Source: Bacillota bacterium
GTDB taxonomy: Bacteria > Bacillota > Sulfobacillia > JAJZYS01 > JAJZLH01
Direction: 5' to 3'
Length of the DNA stretch: 64,000 nucleotides
Assembly: GCA_021850485.1 (NCBI GenBank)
Contig: JAJZLY010000009.1
Coordinates: 1-64,000, forward strand
The notes under the pieces were generated by a model, which was not told where the DNA came from, did not search any database, and saw nothing but the letters and a program-made list of their open reading frames with translations. Below are positions 37,555 to 44,536 of the stretch, piece by piece (the stretch's first letter is position 1; each line of letters begins with the position of its first letter). The translations under genes and the position numbers were made by a program.

Positions 37555-37632
37555 GGCCAGCCAGCCAGCACCTGATCGTGATGGATGCACAGTCGGCCCT
37601 TGGGGCCAGCCGAGATCTGGGAAGTCTAGGCG

Positions 37633-38655
37633 ATGAGCCAACGGCTGACCCCGGGCGGCCGCAAACGAGCGGTCGCTTGGGTGGTGGGCTGCTTGCTGAT
37701 CGCCCTGGCCGTGGCCGCAGGCAGCTGGTGGGCGACGAGCGGCCAGCCGGTTGGTGGCCACTCCGGCGCCCAGCTATTCACCGTGCGTCCCGGCGAGACT
37801 GCGAGCGAGGTAGCGAGCGCCCTGGCCAGCCGGCACCTGGTGCGCAGCGCTCTCTACGTGCGGATCTTCAGCGGCATGGTCGGAGCCACCGGCCGTCTGA
37901 AAGCTGGCACCTATCTGCTCTCTGGACAGCTGAGCACCCGGGCCATCTTGGCTCTGATCGTCTCCGGTCAGGTGGCGAGTCGCCGACTGGTCGTGCCTGA
38001 GGGCTTCACCGTGCGCCAGATCGCACGGAGGCTGGGTCAACTGGGGGTCGTCTCAGTGACGAGCTTCATGGCGGTGGCGATGACCTATCACAACCCCTAC
38101 CTGCCGTCTGGGGCGGCCGTCTTGGATCCGGCAGAGGGCTATTTGTTTCCATCGACCTACCAGCTGCCCTATGGAGTCAGTGCCAGGCAGGTGTTCGCCA
38201 TTTTGGTGGCCACCTTCGACCAGAAGTTCACCGCCGCCTTGCGCCAAGAGGCGAGCGCTGAGGGCTTGAGCGTGAACCAAGTGGTCACCTTGGCGTCGAT
38301 GGTCCAGCAGGAGGCCTTCTTGGCCAAAGACATGCCACTGGTGGCGGCCGTGTTCCTAAATCGCCTGAAGGCACACATGCCGCTGGGGTCTGATGCCACC
38401 ATCTCCTATGCCCTGGGCGTGCCCGGCAACCAGCTGACCCGATCGGACTTGGCGTCCACCAGCCCCTACAACACGCTACACACGCAGGGACTGCCGCCTG
38501 GTCCGATCAGCAACCCAGGCCTGGCTACCATCTTGGCGGTGTTGCACCCGGCTCACGTCTCCTACCTCTACTTCTTCAGCCTGCCCAGTGGCCAGGAGAT
38601 TTTCTCGAATACCTACGCCGAGCAACAGGCGGCGCGTAAGGCAGCGGGCTACTAA
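37633..38655 (+). CDS. mltG: Endolytic murein transglycosylase MltG
   Basis: Membrane-anchored enzyme that cuts new peptidoglycan strands. The 340-residue product has one N-terminal membrane helix (about residues 12-34), a LysM-like domain (VRPGETASEVASAL), VPEGFTVRQIA, and the YceG core with the catalytic Glu in LASMVQQEA (near residue 228), FLNRLKAHMPLGSD and LPPGPISNPG. It lies at the end of the alaS-ruvX block, as in other Bacillota. Confidence 0.93.
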   Translation: MSQRLTPGGRKRAVAWVVGCLLIALAVAAGSWWATSGQPVGGHSGAQLFTVRPGETASEVASALASRHLVRSALYVRIFSGMVGATGRLKAGTYLLSGQLSTRAILALIVSGQVASRRLVVPEGFTVRQIARRLGQLGVVSVTSFMAVAMTYHNPYLPSGAAVLDPAEGYLFPSTYQLPYGVSARQVFAILVATFDQKFTAALRQEASAEGLSVNQVVTLASMVQQEAFLAKDMPLVAAVFLNRLKAHMPLGSDATISYALGVPGNQLTRSDLASTSPYNTLHTQGLPPGPISNPGLATILAVLHPAHVSYLYFFSLPSGQEIFSNTYAEQQAARKAAGY

Positions 38656-38659
38656 GGGG

Positions 38660-39280
38660 GTGAGTGCGATCGAGGCGGTGAGCCAGGAGATCTGGCGCTG
38701 GCAGGTGCCAGGCTCCGATCCGGACATGCCCGATCTGGTGGGCCACGCCATCTTGACGTCGGACGGCTGGCTGGTGTTCGACCCGCCGGCTGCACCGGGC
38801 GTGGTTGCCACCTTGCACGGCCTCGGTCCAGTCTGCTCCATTGTCTTGACCGGTGGCCACCACGATCGGGCAGCCGGTGCGCTGCGGGCGAGGGTCGGCA
38901 TGCCGCCGATCGCTGCCCCGGGCCGAGACCTGGACATGTTGATGCAAGGCGGCGTGCTGGTCGACCGGGCGCTGGCCGAGGGCGACCAGATCTGCGGCTT
39001 CGACGTGATCGACCTGCCGGCGGTGGGGAACTTTGCAGCGGAATTTGCCTTCTTCGAGCCCCAGCGGCGTATCTTGGTGATTTCGGATCTGGTGGTGGCC
39101 GGACCACGCCGGCTGATGTACTACGGCGAAGCCTTTGGTGTCGATGTCCCAGCCAGGCTGTTGCGACCGTATGTGCAACGGCTGGCCGAGCTGGCACCAG
39201 AGATTGTGCTGGCCGGACACGGGCAGGATGTGACCTCGGCTGGTGCCAGGCGGCTGGCCGAGCTTTGCGCCAGGGAGTGA
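38660..39280 (+). CDS. Degenerate metallo-beta-lactamase-fold protein
   Basis: A 206-residue protein with an MBL-like layout: a GWLVFDPP strand near residue 32, a putative metal loop reading TGGHHDRAAG (near residue 62) instead of THxHxDHxxG, ISDLVVAGP as the later Asp strand, and a C-terminal LAGHG. The first and last His of the HxHxDH motif are missing, so metal binding may be altered or lost. GTG 38660 is 4 bases after mltG, and a start at GTG 38678 is possible. Function unknown. Confidence 0.6.
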   Translation: MSAIEAVSQEIWRWQVPGSDPDMPDLVGHAILTSDGWLVFDPPAAPGVVATLHGLGPVCSIVLTGGHHDRAAGALRARVGMPPIAAPGRDLDMLMQGGVLVDRALAEGDQICGFDVIDLPAVGNFAAEFAFFEPQRRILVISDLVVAGPRRLMYYGEAFGVDVPARLLRPYVQRLAELAPEIVLAGHGQDVTSAGARRLAELCARE

Positions 39281-39292
39281 GGCGACCTGGGC

Positions 39293-40252
39293 ATGCGGAC
39301 CATGGCCCGACTCGTCGTCTTCACCCTGCTCGCTCTGGCGGTGGTTGTGGTGCGGCCGCTGCCCGTTTCGGCACCGACGGCGCCGGATCACCCGGCCAAG
39401 GCCGTGGCCGGTTTTGGCCAGGTGCATCACGTCTTTGTGATCGTCATGGAAAACCTCGGCTATCGGGCCGCCCTGGCGGTGCCGGAATTGAAGGCGCTGG
39501 CGCAGCGCTATGCCAGCGCCAGTCAGTACTATGCGACCACCCACCCCAGCTTGCCCAACTACATCGCGCTGACCTCGGGAGGCACCTTCGGCATCACCAC
39601 CGACTGCTGGTATTGCCAGGTGGCGGTGCCCAATTTGGGTCAGGAGCTCACCGCCAAGGGCGTGAGCTGGGGCGCCTACATGCAGGGACTGCCGGCTGAT
39701 TGCTGGCTGGGGCCGTGGTGGCCACCCGGCGACTACGCAGGAAAACACGATCCGTTTCGCTACTACCAGGGCATCGTCCAGTCCAAGGCGCTGTGTCAGC
39801 ACATCCAACCGCTGCACAACCTGACGGCTCAGCTGGCAGCTTTTGCCCCAGTGGTGCCCCGCTTCGTCTGGATCACACCAAACCTCTGCAATGACGGCCA
39901 TGACTGCCTGCCCAGTCAGGCAGCGCACTGGCTGGAGCTGGAGGTGGCGGCGATCACGGCCAGCGCCGCCTGGAAGGACGGCGGGCTTTTGGTGGTGACC
40001 TGGGATGAGGGAAACGGCAGCGACACCCGGGGCCTGAACCAGCGCGGCCAGGTGACCAGCGGCGCCGGCGGCGGGCACGTCCTGACCCTGGTCATCTCGC
40101 CGCTGGTCCGTCCCGGTCTGGTCATATCGACCCCACTTGACCATTTCTCGCTGCTGAAGACGGTGGAGGAGATCTTTCAGCTGCCGCAACTAGGTGCTAG
40201 TGCGTCACCTCGGCTGGCAGACTTCAGCGGGTTTTTGAGCGCTCGCCCCTAG
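39293..40252 (+). CDS. Secreted phosphoesterase-family (AcpA/phospholipase C-like) phosphatase
   Basis: A 319-residue product with an N-terminal signal peptide (Arg/Met start, hydrophobic stretch about residues 6-22, Ala-rich cleavage region). Family marks: HHVFVIVMENLGY (near residue 44), THPSLPNYIALTSG, KHDPFRYY and VTWDEGNG, as in bacterial acid phosphatases and phosphatidylinositol phosphatases of the PF04185 type. It probably acts outside the cell; the substrate is unknown. The 3' end overlaps the convergent thioesterase gene by 29 bases. Confidence 0.8.
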   Translation: MRTMARLVVFTLLALAVVVVRPLPVSAPTAPDHPAKAVAGFGQVHHVFVIVMENLGYRAALAVPELKALAQRYASASQYYATTHPSLPNYIALTSGGTFGITTDCWYCQVAVPNLGQELTAKGVSWGAYMQGLPADCWLGPWWPPGDYAGKHDPFRYYQGIVQSKALCQHIQPLHNLTAQLAAFAPVVPRFVWITPNLCNDGHDCLPSQAAHWLELEVAAITASAAWKDGGLLVVTWDEGNGSDTRGLNQRGQVTSGAGGGHVLTLVISPLVRPGLVISTPLDHFSLLKTVEEIFQLPQLGASASPRLADFSGFLSARP

Positions 40253-40703
40253 GTCGCTCCGACTCTTCGGAACGCTGCCGACTCACCACCGCTAGGGTGC
40301 AGCGGCTGGTGGCGATCAGCCGGCCCAGCTGGTCGGTGAGCGAAATCTGCCACACCATCGTGGTGCGCCCCACCCGCACCGGCGTTGCTTCCGCCCGCAG
40401 GGTGCCAGAGCGCATCGAGCGCAGGTGGGAGATGTTCAGCTCGATGCCCATCACGCCCTGGGTCTGCGGATCTGGCAGCGCCAGCTGTCCGCCGATGCTG
40501 GCCGCCGACTCTGCCAGCACCGCCGAGGCGCCGCCGTGCAAATAGCCAAAGGGCTGGTGCACCCGCCAGTCGACCGGCATGGTGAGGACGATGCGCGTCG
40601 CAGATGCCTCTTCAACACTGATGGCGAGCACGTCTAAAAGGGTCTTCACGCCAGGCTTGACCAAGCCCGCAAGGCGGGAGTGTGGGTCGTTTCCCGTCTC
40701 CAT
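40224..40703 (-). CDS. Hotdog-fold acyl-CoA thioesterase (PaaI/MenI-like)
   Basis: A 159-residue protein with the hotdog helix and active region PFGYLHGGASAVLAES (near residue 51), typical of PaaI or 1,4-dihydroxy-2-naphthoyl-CoA thioesterases, followed by GIELNISHLRS. It hydrolyses some acyl-CoA; the substrate is not evident. On the minus strand ATG 40703 is preferred because AGGAGG lies 7 bases before it. The C-terminal tail is basic and overlaps the phosphoesterase gene. Confidence 0.85.
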   Translation of the reverse strand: METGNDPHSRLAGLVKPGVKTLLDVLAISVEEASATRIVLTMPVDWRVHQPFGYLHGGASAVLAESAASIGGQLALPDPQTQGVMGIELNISHLRSMRSGTLRAEATPVRVGRTTMVWQISLTDQLGRLIATSRCTLAVVSRQRSEESERPRGERSKTR

Positions 40704-40794
40704 GACCACACCTCCTGGCGATCTCGGGAACTTTTGACGGATCGATCGGATTCTAGAGGGAAGGGGCCAGTCAAGAGTCAGCTGAGGAGTGGGT

Positions 40795-41520
40795 ATGGTG
40801 GATCAAGTGGCGAGATGGGGCTGGCTGGTCGCAACCGTGGCGGTGCTGGCAATGGGCGGGATAATCCTTGTGCGGGGAGGCGGTACCGGGCCGCCGCCAG
40901 CGATCACCGAAATTGGCACCAGCACGGTTCAGGCCTCGCCGGACACGGCCGTGGTCCAGCTCGGCGTGAACAGTGTGGGTGCCAGCGCCGAAAGCGCCAT
41001 CACCCACAATGATACCCTGATGGCGGCGGTGGAAAAGGCCATTGAGCAACTGGGACTTCCGGCATCGGATCTCCAGACCATCAGCTACAACCTGTATCCG
41101 CAGTATGGCGGCCAGGGCAAGGCTCAGGCGGGTGGCGCGCCGACCATCACCGGCTACAACGTCTCCGATACATTACAGGTCACGACCAGCAGGCTGCAAC
41201 TGGTCGGCCAGGTGCTCTCTGTCGGCATCGCCAGCGGCGCCAACAGCGTTCAAAACGTCCAGTACGAAGTGTTGAACCAAAACACGGCGCTGAGCCGGGC
41301 CGAAGGTGAGGCGATCGCCCAAGCCAAGGCCCAGGCGCAAACGGCGGCGTCCGCCATGGGCAAGGCGTTGGGGTCGGTGCTGTCGGTCGAGGAGATCGCT
41401 CCCAGCGCGATCGTGCCCTATGGCGTGCAGTACAACCCGGCCGCCAGCGGAGGCTCGCCGGTCTTGGCCGGCACGCAGCCAGTGTCGGTCACGGTCAAGG
41501 TGGTGTTCGCGGTCCGGTGA
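40795..41520 (+). CDS. SIMPL-domain (DUF541) exported protein
   Basis: A 241-residue protein with an N-terminal membrane anchor or signal helix (about residues 8-28) and a SIMPL domain: GTSTVQASPDTAVVQLGVNSVGASAE, then AIEQLGLPASDLQTISYNLYPQY-type and GYNVSDTLQV segments, as in the BP26/OMP28 family (shown here as separate short motifs). Ring-forming periplasmic or surface proteins of unclear role. GAGGAG precedes ATG 40795. The 3' end overlaps the convergent yitT gene by 26 bases. Confidence 0.8.
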   Translation: MVDQVARWGWLVATVAVLAMGGIILVRGGGTGPPPAITEIGTSTVQASPDTAVVQLGVNSVGASAESAITHNDTLMAAVEKAIEQLGLPASDLQTISYNLYPQYGGQGKAQAGGAPTITGYNVSDTLQVTTSRLQLVGQVLSVGIASGANSVQNVQYEVLNQNTALSRAEGEAIAQAKAQAQTAASAMGKALGSVLSVEEIAPSAIVPYGVQYNPAASGGSPVLAGTQPVSVTVKVVFAVR

Positions 41521-42442
41521 CTTCTTGGTCGGTGGCTTGAGAGCGCCGGCGCAGGCCGGGCTCAAACGGCATGAACCCCTCCCCCAACACCTCGTGGGCG
41601 TGGTGGATGATCAAGAAGGCGCCAGGGTCGATGCCGACCACCAGAGACTTGAGCCGCACGGTCTCCAGCCGAGAGACTGCGATCAGCAACACCGGCCGCT
41701 CCTCCTTGGAGTACATGCCCTGGCCCTGCAGGGCGGTCACCCCTCGGCCCAGCTCGGCCATCACCGCCTCGGCGATCTCGTCAGGATGCACAGAGACGAC
41801 CAGGGCCACGCGTTGCACGGCCAGGCCGTCGATCAGGAAATCGATGATCCGGCTGCCGACGAACAACGCCAGCAGGGAGTACATGGCCGGCTGCAGCCCC
41901 ATCACCACGGCAAACAGGGCGATCACCAAGGCGTCGGCGCCCAAGAGGCCGACCCCAAGCGGCAGATCCAGGTAACGCCGCAGCAGCCTGGCCAAAAAGT
42001 CCGTGCCGCCGGTCGAGCCACCCATCCTGAAGATCAATCCGACGCCAGCGCCGGACAGCAGCCCGCCATAGACGGCGGCCAGCAGCTGATCGTGGACCAC
42101 CGGATGGATCGGCAAGAAGGTCAGGGCCAGTGAGAAGAGCACGGTGCCGATGACCGTCCGGACCACGAACCTGGGCCCGATCGCCACCCAGGACAGGGCA
42201 ACTAGGGGCAAGTTCAGGAGCAATAACGTCGGCCCGACCGGGAGATGGAAGACGTCGTAGAGCAAGATGGCGATGCCTGTAAGACCGCCGTCAATCAGGT
42301 GGTTGGGGATCAGAAAGAAGTTCAACCCGACCGCACCGATCACGGCGCCCAGCACCATGCCGAGCGCCGACTCCATTCTGATTAGCCGCCCGGGGCTGGC
42401 CGCTTGGTTGATCGCCGCCTTCTCCTCCTTCCTTAGGCGCAA
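41495..42442 (-). CDS. YitT-family (DUF161/DUF2179) membrane protein
   Basis: Up to 315 residues with five or six membrane helices in the first 190 residues. Family marks are NHLIDGGLTGIA and MGGSTGGTDFLA, and a C-terminal soluble DUF2179 domain (GRGVTALQGQGMYS, then IDPGAFLII). Function unknown; transport is suspected. The start is uncertain: TTG 42442 lies inside a large hairpin, the best SD (GGAAGGAGGAG) lies just downstream of it, and the first ATG is 42376. Confidence 0.88.
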   Translation of the reverse strand: MRLRKEEKAAINQAASPGRLIRMESALGMVLGAVIGAVGLNFFLIPNHLIDGGLTGIAILLYDVFHLPVGPTLLLLNLPLVALSWVAIGPRFVVRTVIGTVLFSLALTFLPIHPVVHDQLLAAVYGGLLSGAGVGLIFRMGGSTGGTDFLARLLRRYLDLPLGVGLLGADALVIALFAVVMGLQPAMYSLLALFVGSRIIDFLIDGLAVQRVALVVSVHPDEIAEAVMAELGRGVTALQGQGMYSKEERPVLLIAVSRLETVRLKSLVVGIDPGAFLIIHHAHEVLGEGFMPFEPGLRRRSQATDQEVTGPRTPP

Positions 42443-42475
42443 GGCCCTGCACGCGTCCGCGTGCAGGGCCTTGCG
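42438..42475 (-). terminator. 18-bp perfect inverted repeat before yitT
   Basis: Arms at 42438-42455 and 42458-42475 are perfect complements (core CAAGGCCCTGCACGCG) with 2 bases between. It lies between the zinc-ribbon gene and yitT on the minus strand and reaches the yitT start. It is a probable terminator or attenuator, with no T-run. Confidence 0.6.
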
Positions 42476-42502
42476 GTTGTGTCTGTGTGCCGCCTGTGGC
42501 CC

Positions 42503-42811
42503 TCACACCGGCTGAGGTGGTTCTTCCAGGGCATAACTGCCAAAGGCATAGGTCAGGATGTACGGTCGCCCGTTGCAATGGTAGACAGTGCCCTCTGGGG
42601 TTCCGTGCACAATGTCCACCAACATCTCGGTGCCTGGGCAGCTGACCATCTGGATCCACGTCCAGTGCAGTTGGCCGTTTGTCTCGAGCAGGCGGAACAA
42701 GATGCCGGCGCAGTCCGGACACTCGACCAGGTCGTTGGCCTTGGCGTCAGCCGGTAGCGGGATGGTTCGCCCGCAGTCCGGGCAGATCAGCAGGTCCTCT
42801 GCAGGTGCCAT
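42503..42811 (-). CDS. Small zinc-ribbon protein, unknown function
   Basis: A 102-residue protein. The first half holds a zinc ribbon (CPDCG near residue 10 and CPDC near residue 30). The second half has two more cysteines (VSCPG and YHCNG) and aromatic residues. I do not recognise a family. ATG 42811 lies one base after the stop of the selenocysteine glutaredoxin gene, so the two are co-translated, which suggests a shared redox or metal role. A GTG start at 42835 is possible. Confidence 0.65.
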   Translation of the reverse strand: MAPAEDLLICPDCGRTIPLPADAKANDLVECPDCAGILFRLLETNGQLHWTWIQMVSCPGTEMLVDIVHGTPEGTVYHCNGRPYILTYAFGSYALEEPPQPV

Positions 42812-42812
42812 G

Positions 42813-43058
42813 TCACTTGAGCCCGAGCAATTCACTCACTTTGCCACGGTTGAAGCCTCTCAGCACCGTGCTGCCGATCACAATCACCGGCGTCCCCCGG
42901 ACGCCGCCAGTATGCGTCAGGAGTTCGTCAATCGCTCCCGGGTCTTCCACAACGTCACGTCCGACGAAGGGCACCCCCTGCGACTTCAAGAACTCCATCG
43001 CTTGATGGCAGGAACCTCAGCCCGGTGAATGGTAGACGGTCACCGCTGGATAGGCCAT
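42813..43058 (-). CDS. Selenocysteine-containing glutaredoxin-like protein (UGSC)
   Basis: From ATG 43058, which has GGAGGAGG 7-8 bases upstream, the frame reads MAYPAVTVYHSPG, then TGA at 43019-43017, then GSCHQAMEFLKSQG and the rest of a glutaredoxin: VRGTPVIVIG (the cis-Pro motif, near residue 55) and LRGFNRGKVSELLGL. TGA sits exactly at the first Cys of the CxxC site, giving UxxC at codon 14 of 81. Reading through is needed for the N-terminal strand and active site. A SECIS-like hairpin follows, and selB is at 185. Glutaredoxin-like selenoproteins are a known bacterial class. A gene finder would report only the fragment from 42998. Confidence 0.85.
42977..43012 (-). promoter_or_regulatory. 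Putative bacterial SECIS element
   Basis: Just 3' of the UGA, CCTGC (43012-43008) pairs with GCAGG (42981-42977), and TCAAG (43005-43001) with CTTGA (42990-42986). The 10-base apical loop starts with CG, 17 bases after the UGA. The loop size, distance and early loop G agree with the published general rules for bacterial SECIS elements as I know them. A shorter alternative stem, CCATC/GATGG, also exists. Confidence 0.6.
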
Positions 43059-43080
43059 GCAAACCACCTCCTCCAAGGTG

Positions 43081-43086
43081 ATTGTA
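43081..43086 (-). promoter_or_regulatory. -10 candidate for the selenoprotein operon
   Basis: On the minus strand TACAAT lies 22 bases before the ATG at 43058. No convincing -35 is visible. Confidence 0.35.
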
Positions 43087-43141
43087 ACCCAGCCGTCTTC
43101 GGACGACGACCGCCGGCGACGATGGGGAGCGGAGGTGCGCA

Positions 43142-43852
43142 ATGTCCGTGTGGGTGCGAGAGGCCGGGCCGCTGGTCAACACTGCGGCTGCGCTCGCCGG
43201 AACCCTGCTCGGGCTGATGCTGAGACGGATCCCGCCTGCCCTGCAAGAGGGCGTGACCAAGGCCATGGCCCTGGCTGTGATTGCGATTGGCCTGTCGCTG
43301 GCACTGGCGCATCTGGATCCGGTACTGCTCACCGCGTCAGCGGTGCTCGGTATGCTGATCGGTGAACTGACGCACATCCAAGAGGGATTCGACCGGGCCG
43401 GTGAATGGCTCAAGCGCATCTTGCACTCGGACGAGAGCCGGTTCGGCGAGGGGGCGGTCCTGGCCACTGTCGTCTGGTGCGTCGGTCCGCTGGCCATCAT
43501 CGGAGCAATCGACAGTGGGCTGCGGGGCCAAAATGCGATCTTGGACGCCAAGTCAGTCTTGGACGGCGTCTCGGCGATTTTTTTCGCCTCGACCTTGGGC
43601 ATCGGGGTGATCGTCGGCGTCGTTGCCCTGCTTTTCTACGAGGGCGGGATCGCCCTGGTGGCGACCGTGGCTGCGAGCCTGCTGACAGCGGCCTACATCT
43701 CGGCCATCTCCATGGTCGGTGGCGTGATCGTTCTGGCCATTGGCGTGAACATGCTGGGGATTTCCCGGATGAAGGTTGCCAATCTATTGCCGGCCCTGGT
43801 GGTGGCACTGGTGATCACCTGGCTGAAGGTGGCATTGCACCTACCGCTGTGA
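43142..43852 (+). CDS. DUF554 (YdfK-like) membrane protein
   Basis: A 236-residue protein with about seven membrane helices. Family marks: NTAAALAGTLLGLMLRR at the N-terminus, the KAMALAVIAIGLSLAL helix, GMLIGELTHIQ, GEGAVLATVVWCVGPLAIIGAI, and the C-terminal GVNMLGI-KVANLLPAL. Function unknown. GGAGG lies before ATG 43142, and the gene is divergent from the selenoprotein operon. Confidence 0.9.
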   Translation: MSVWVREAGPLVNTAAALAGTLLGLMLRRIPPALQEGVTKAMALAVIAIGLSLALAHLDPVLLTASAVLGMLIGELTHIQEGFDRAGEWLKRILHSDESRFGEGAVLATVVWCVGPLAIIGAIDSGLRGQNAILDAKSVLDGVSAIFFASTLGIGVIVGVVALLFYEGGIALVATVAASLLTAAYISAISMVGGVIVLAIGVNMLGISRMKVANLLPALVVALVITWLKVALHLPL

Positions 43853-43893
43853 CGACGAGAGCAAAGAAGGAGATGGAACGGTCGCCGAGAAGT

Positions 43894-43915
43894 CCCGACC
43901 GACCGGTCGGTTGGG
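43894..43915 (+). promoter_or_regulatory. TetR-type operator before the beta-oxidation operon
   Basis: CCCGACCGACC and GGTCGGTTGGG form a 22-base inverted repeat with one mismatch and a perfect core CCGACCGGTCGG. It overlaps the TTG start of the TetR gene. The ACCGACCGGTCGGT core resembles, from memory, sites of TetR-family fatty-acid-degradation repressors such as PfmR of Thermus. Autorepression and operon control are inferred. Confidence 0.7.
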
Positions 43916-44507
43916 AAGGGGCGTCGTCACGGATAAGCGGGTTGCCATCTACCAAGCGGCCAGCCGTCTGTTTGAGGAGTCCGGCTACCACGACACCTCA
44001 GTCGAGGACATCGCCACCGCCGTGGGATTGAGCAAGCCCAGTCTCTACCACTACATCAGTGGCAAGCAGGATCTGCTCTACGCCATCGCCAGGGAGACCA
44101 TTCAGGCCTTCCACGACGATCTTGACCGCCTTAGCCTTGCGCCGATGCCTGTTGCCGACCGCTTGATCCGGTGGGTGCGCGCACACGCCCTGCGCATGGC
44201 CGCCGAGCGCGAGACGGTGGCTGTCTTGTTTCGCGAAGGCCGCCATCTGACGGGAGACGAGCGGCGCCTAGTGGCCGAGCTCGCCGACGCCTACGTCTTG
44301 AAAGTGCAGCAGATGATCGAACAAGGCGTTTCCGAACAGGTGTTTTCAGTCGCTGATTGCCGGGTGGCTGCGCTGGCCATCTTGGGCAGCCTGAACTGGA
44401 TGAACACCTGGTATCGGCCTGGTGGCCGCCTGGGTGCTGAGCAAATTGCCGATCAGATGGCACACATGGCCCTGGCCAGCCTCCGATCAGCCACGGTCTC
44501 GGGGTGA
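43911..44507 (+). CDS. TetR-family transcriptional repressor of fatty-acid degradation
   Basis: A 198-residue protein with the TetR helix-turn-helix near residues 14-58 (AIYQAASRLFEESGY, TSVEDIATAVGLSKPSLYHYI) and an all-helical ligand domain. It heads a beta-oxidation operon, so acyl-CoA is the likely ligand, as for FadR-type TetR repressors. TTG 43911 is the only standard start and lies within the operator, which would tie translation initiation to the repressor site. The stop overlaps the next frame. Confidence 0.88.
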   Translation: MGRGVVTDKRVAIYQAASRLFEESGYHDTSVEDIATAVGLSKPSLYHYISGKQDLLYAIARETIQAFHDDLDRLSLAPMPVADRLIRWVRAHALRMAAERETVAVLFREGRHLTGDERRLVAELADAYVLKVQQMIEQGVSEQVFSVADCRVAALAILGSLNWMNTWYRPGGRLGAEQIADQMAHMALASLRSATVSG

Positions 44508-44536
44508 GTCCCACCAGTCGAGAGGAGGGCGCCAGT

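Noticed and set aside
40734-40762. Promoter TTGACG before the SIMPL-domain gene
   Set aside because: The -35-like hexamer exists, but no -10 occurs at a suitable distance. The TAGAAT on the other strand lacks a properly spaced -35 too.
42995-43008. CCATC/GATGG as the SECIS hairpin
   Set aside because: The stem is perfect, but the 4-base loop lies closer to the UGA and lacks an early loop G. The longer two-stem fold fits the known rules better. Kept as an alternative.
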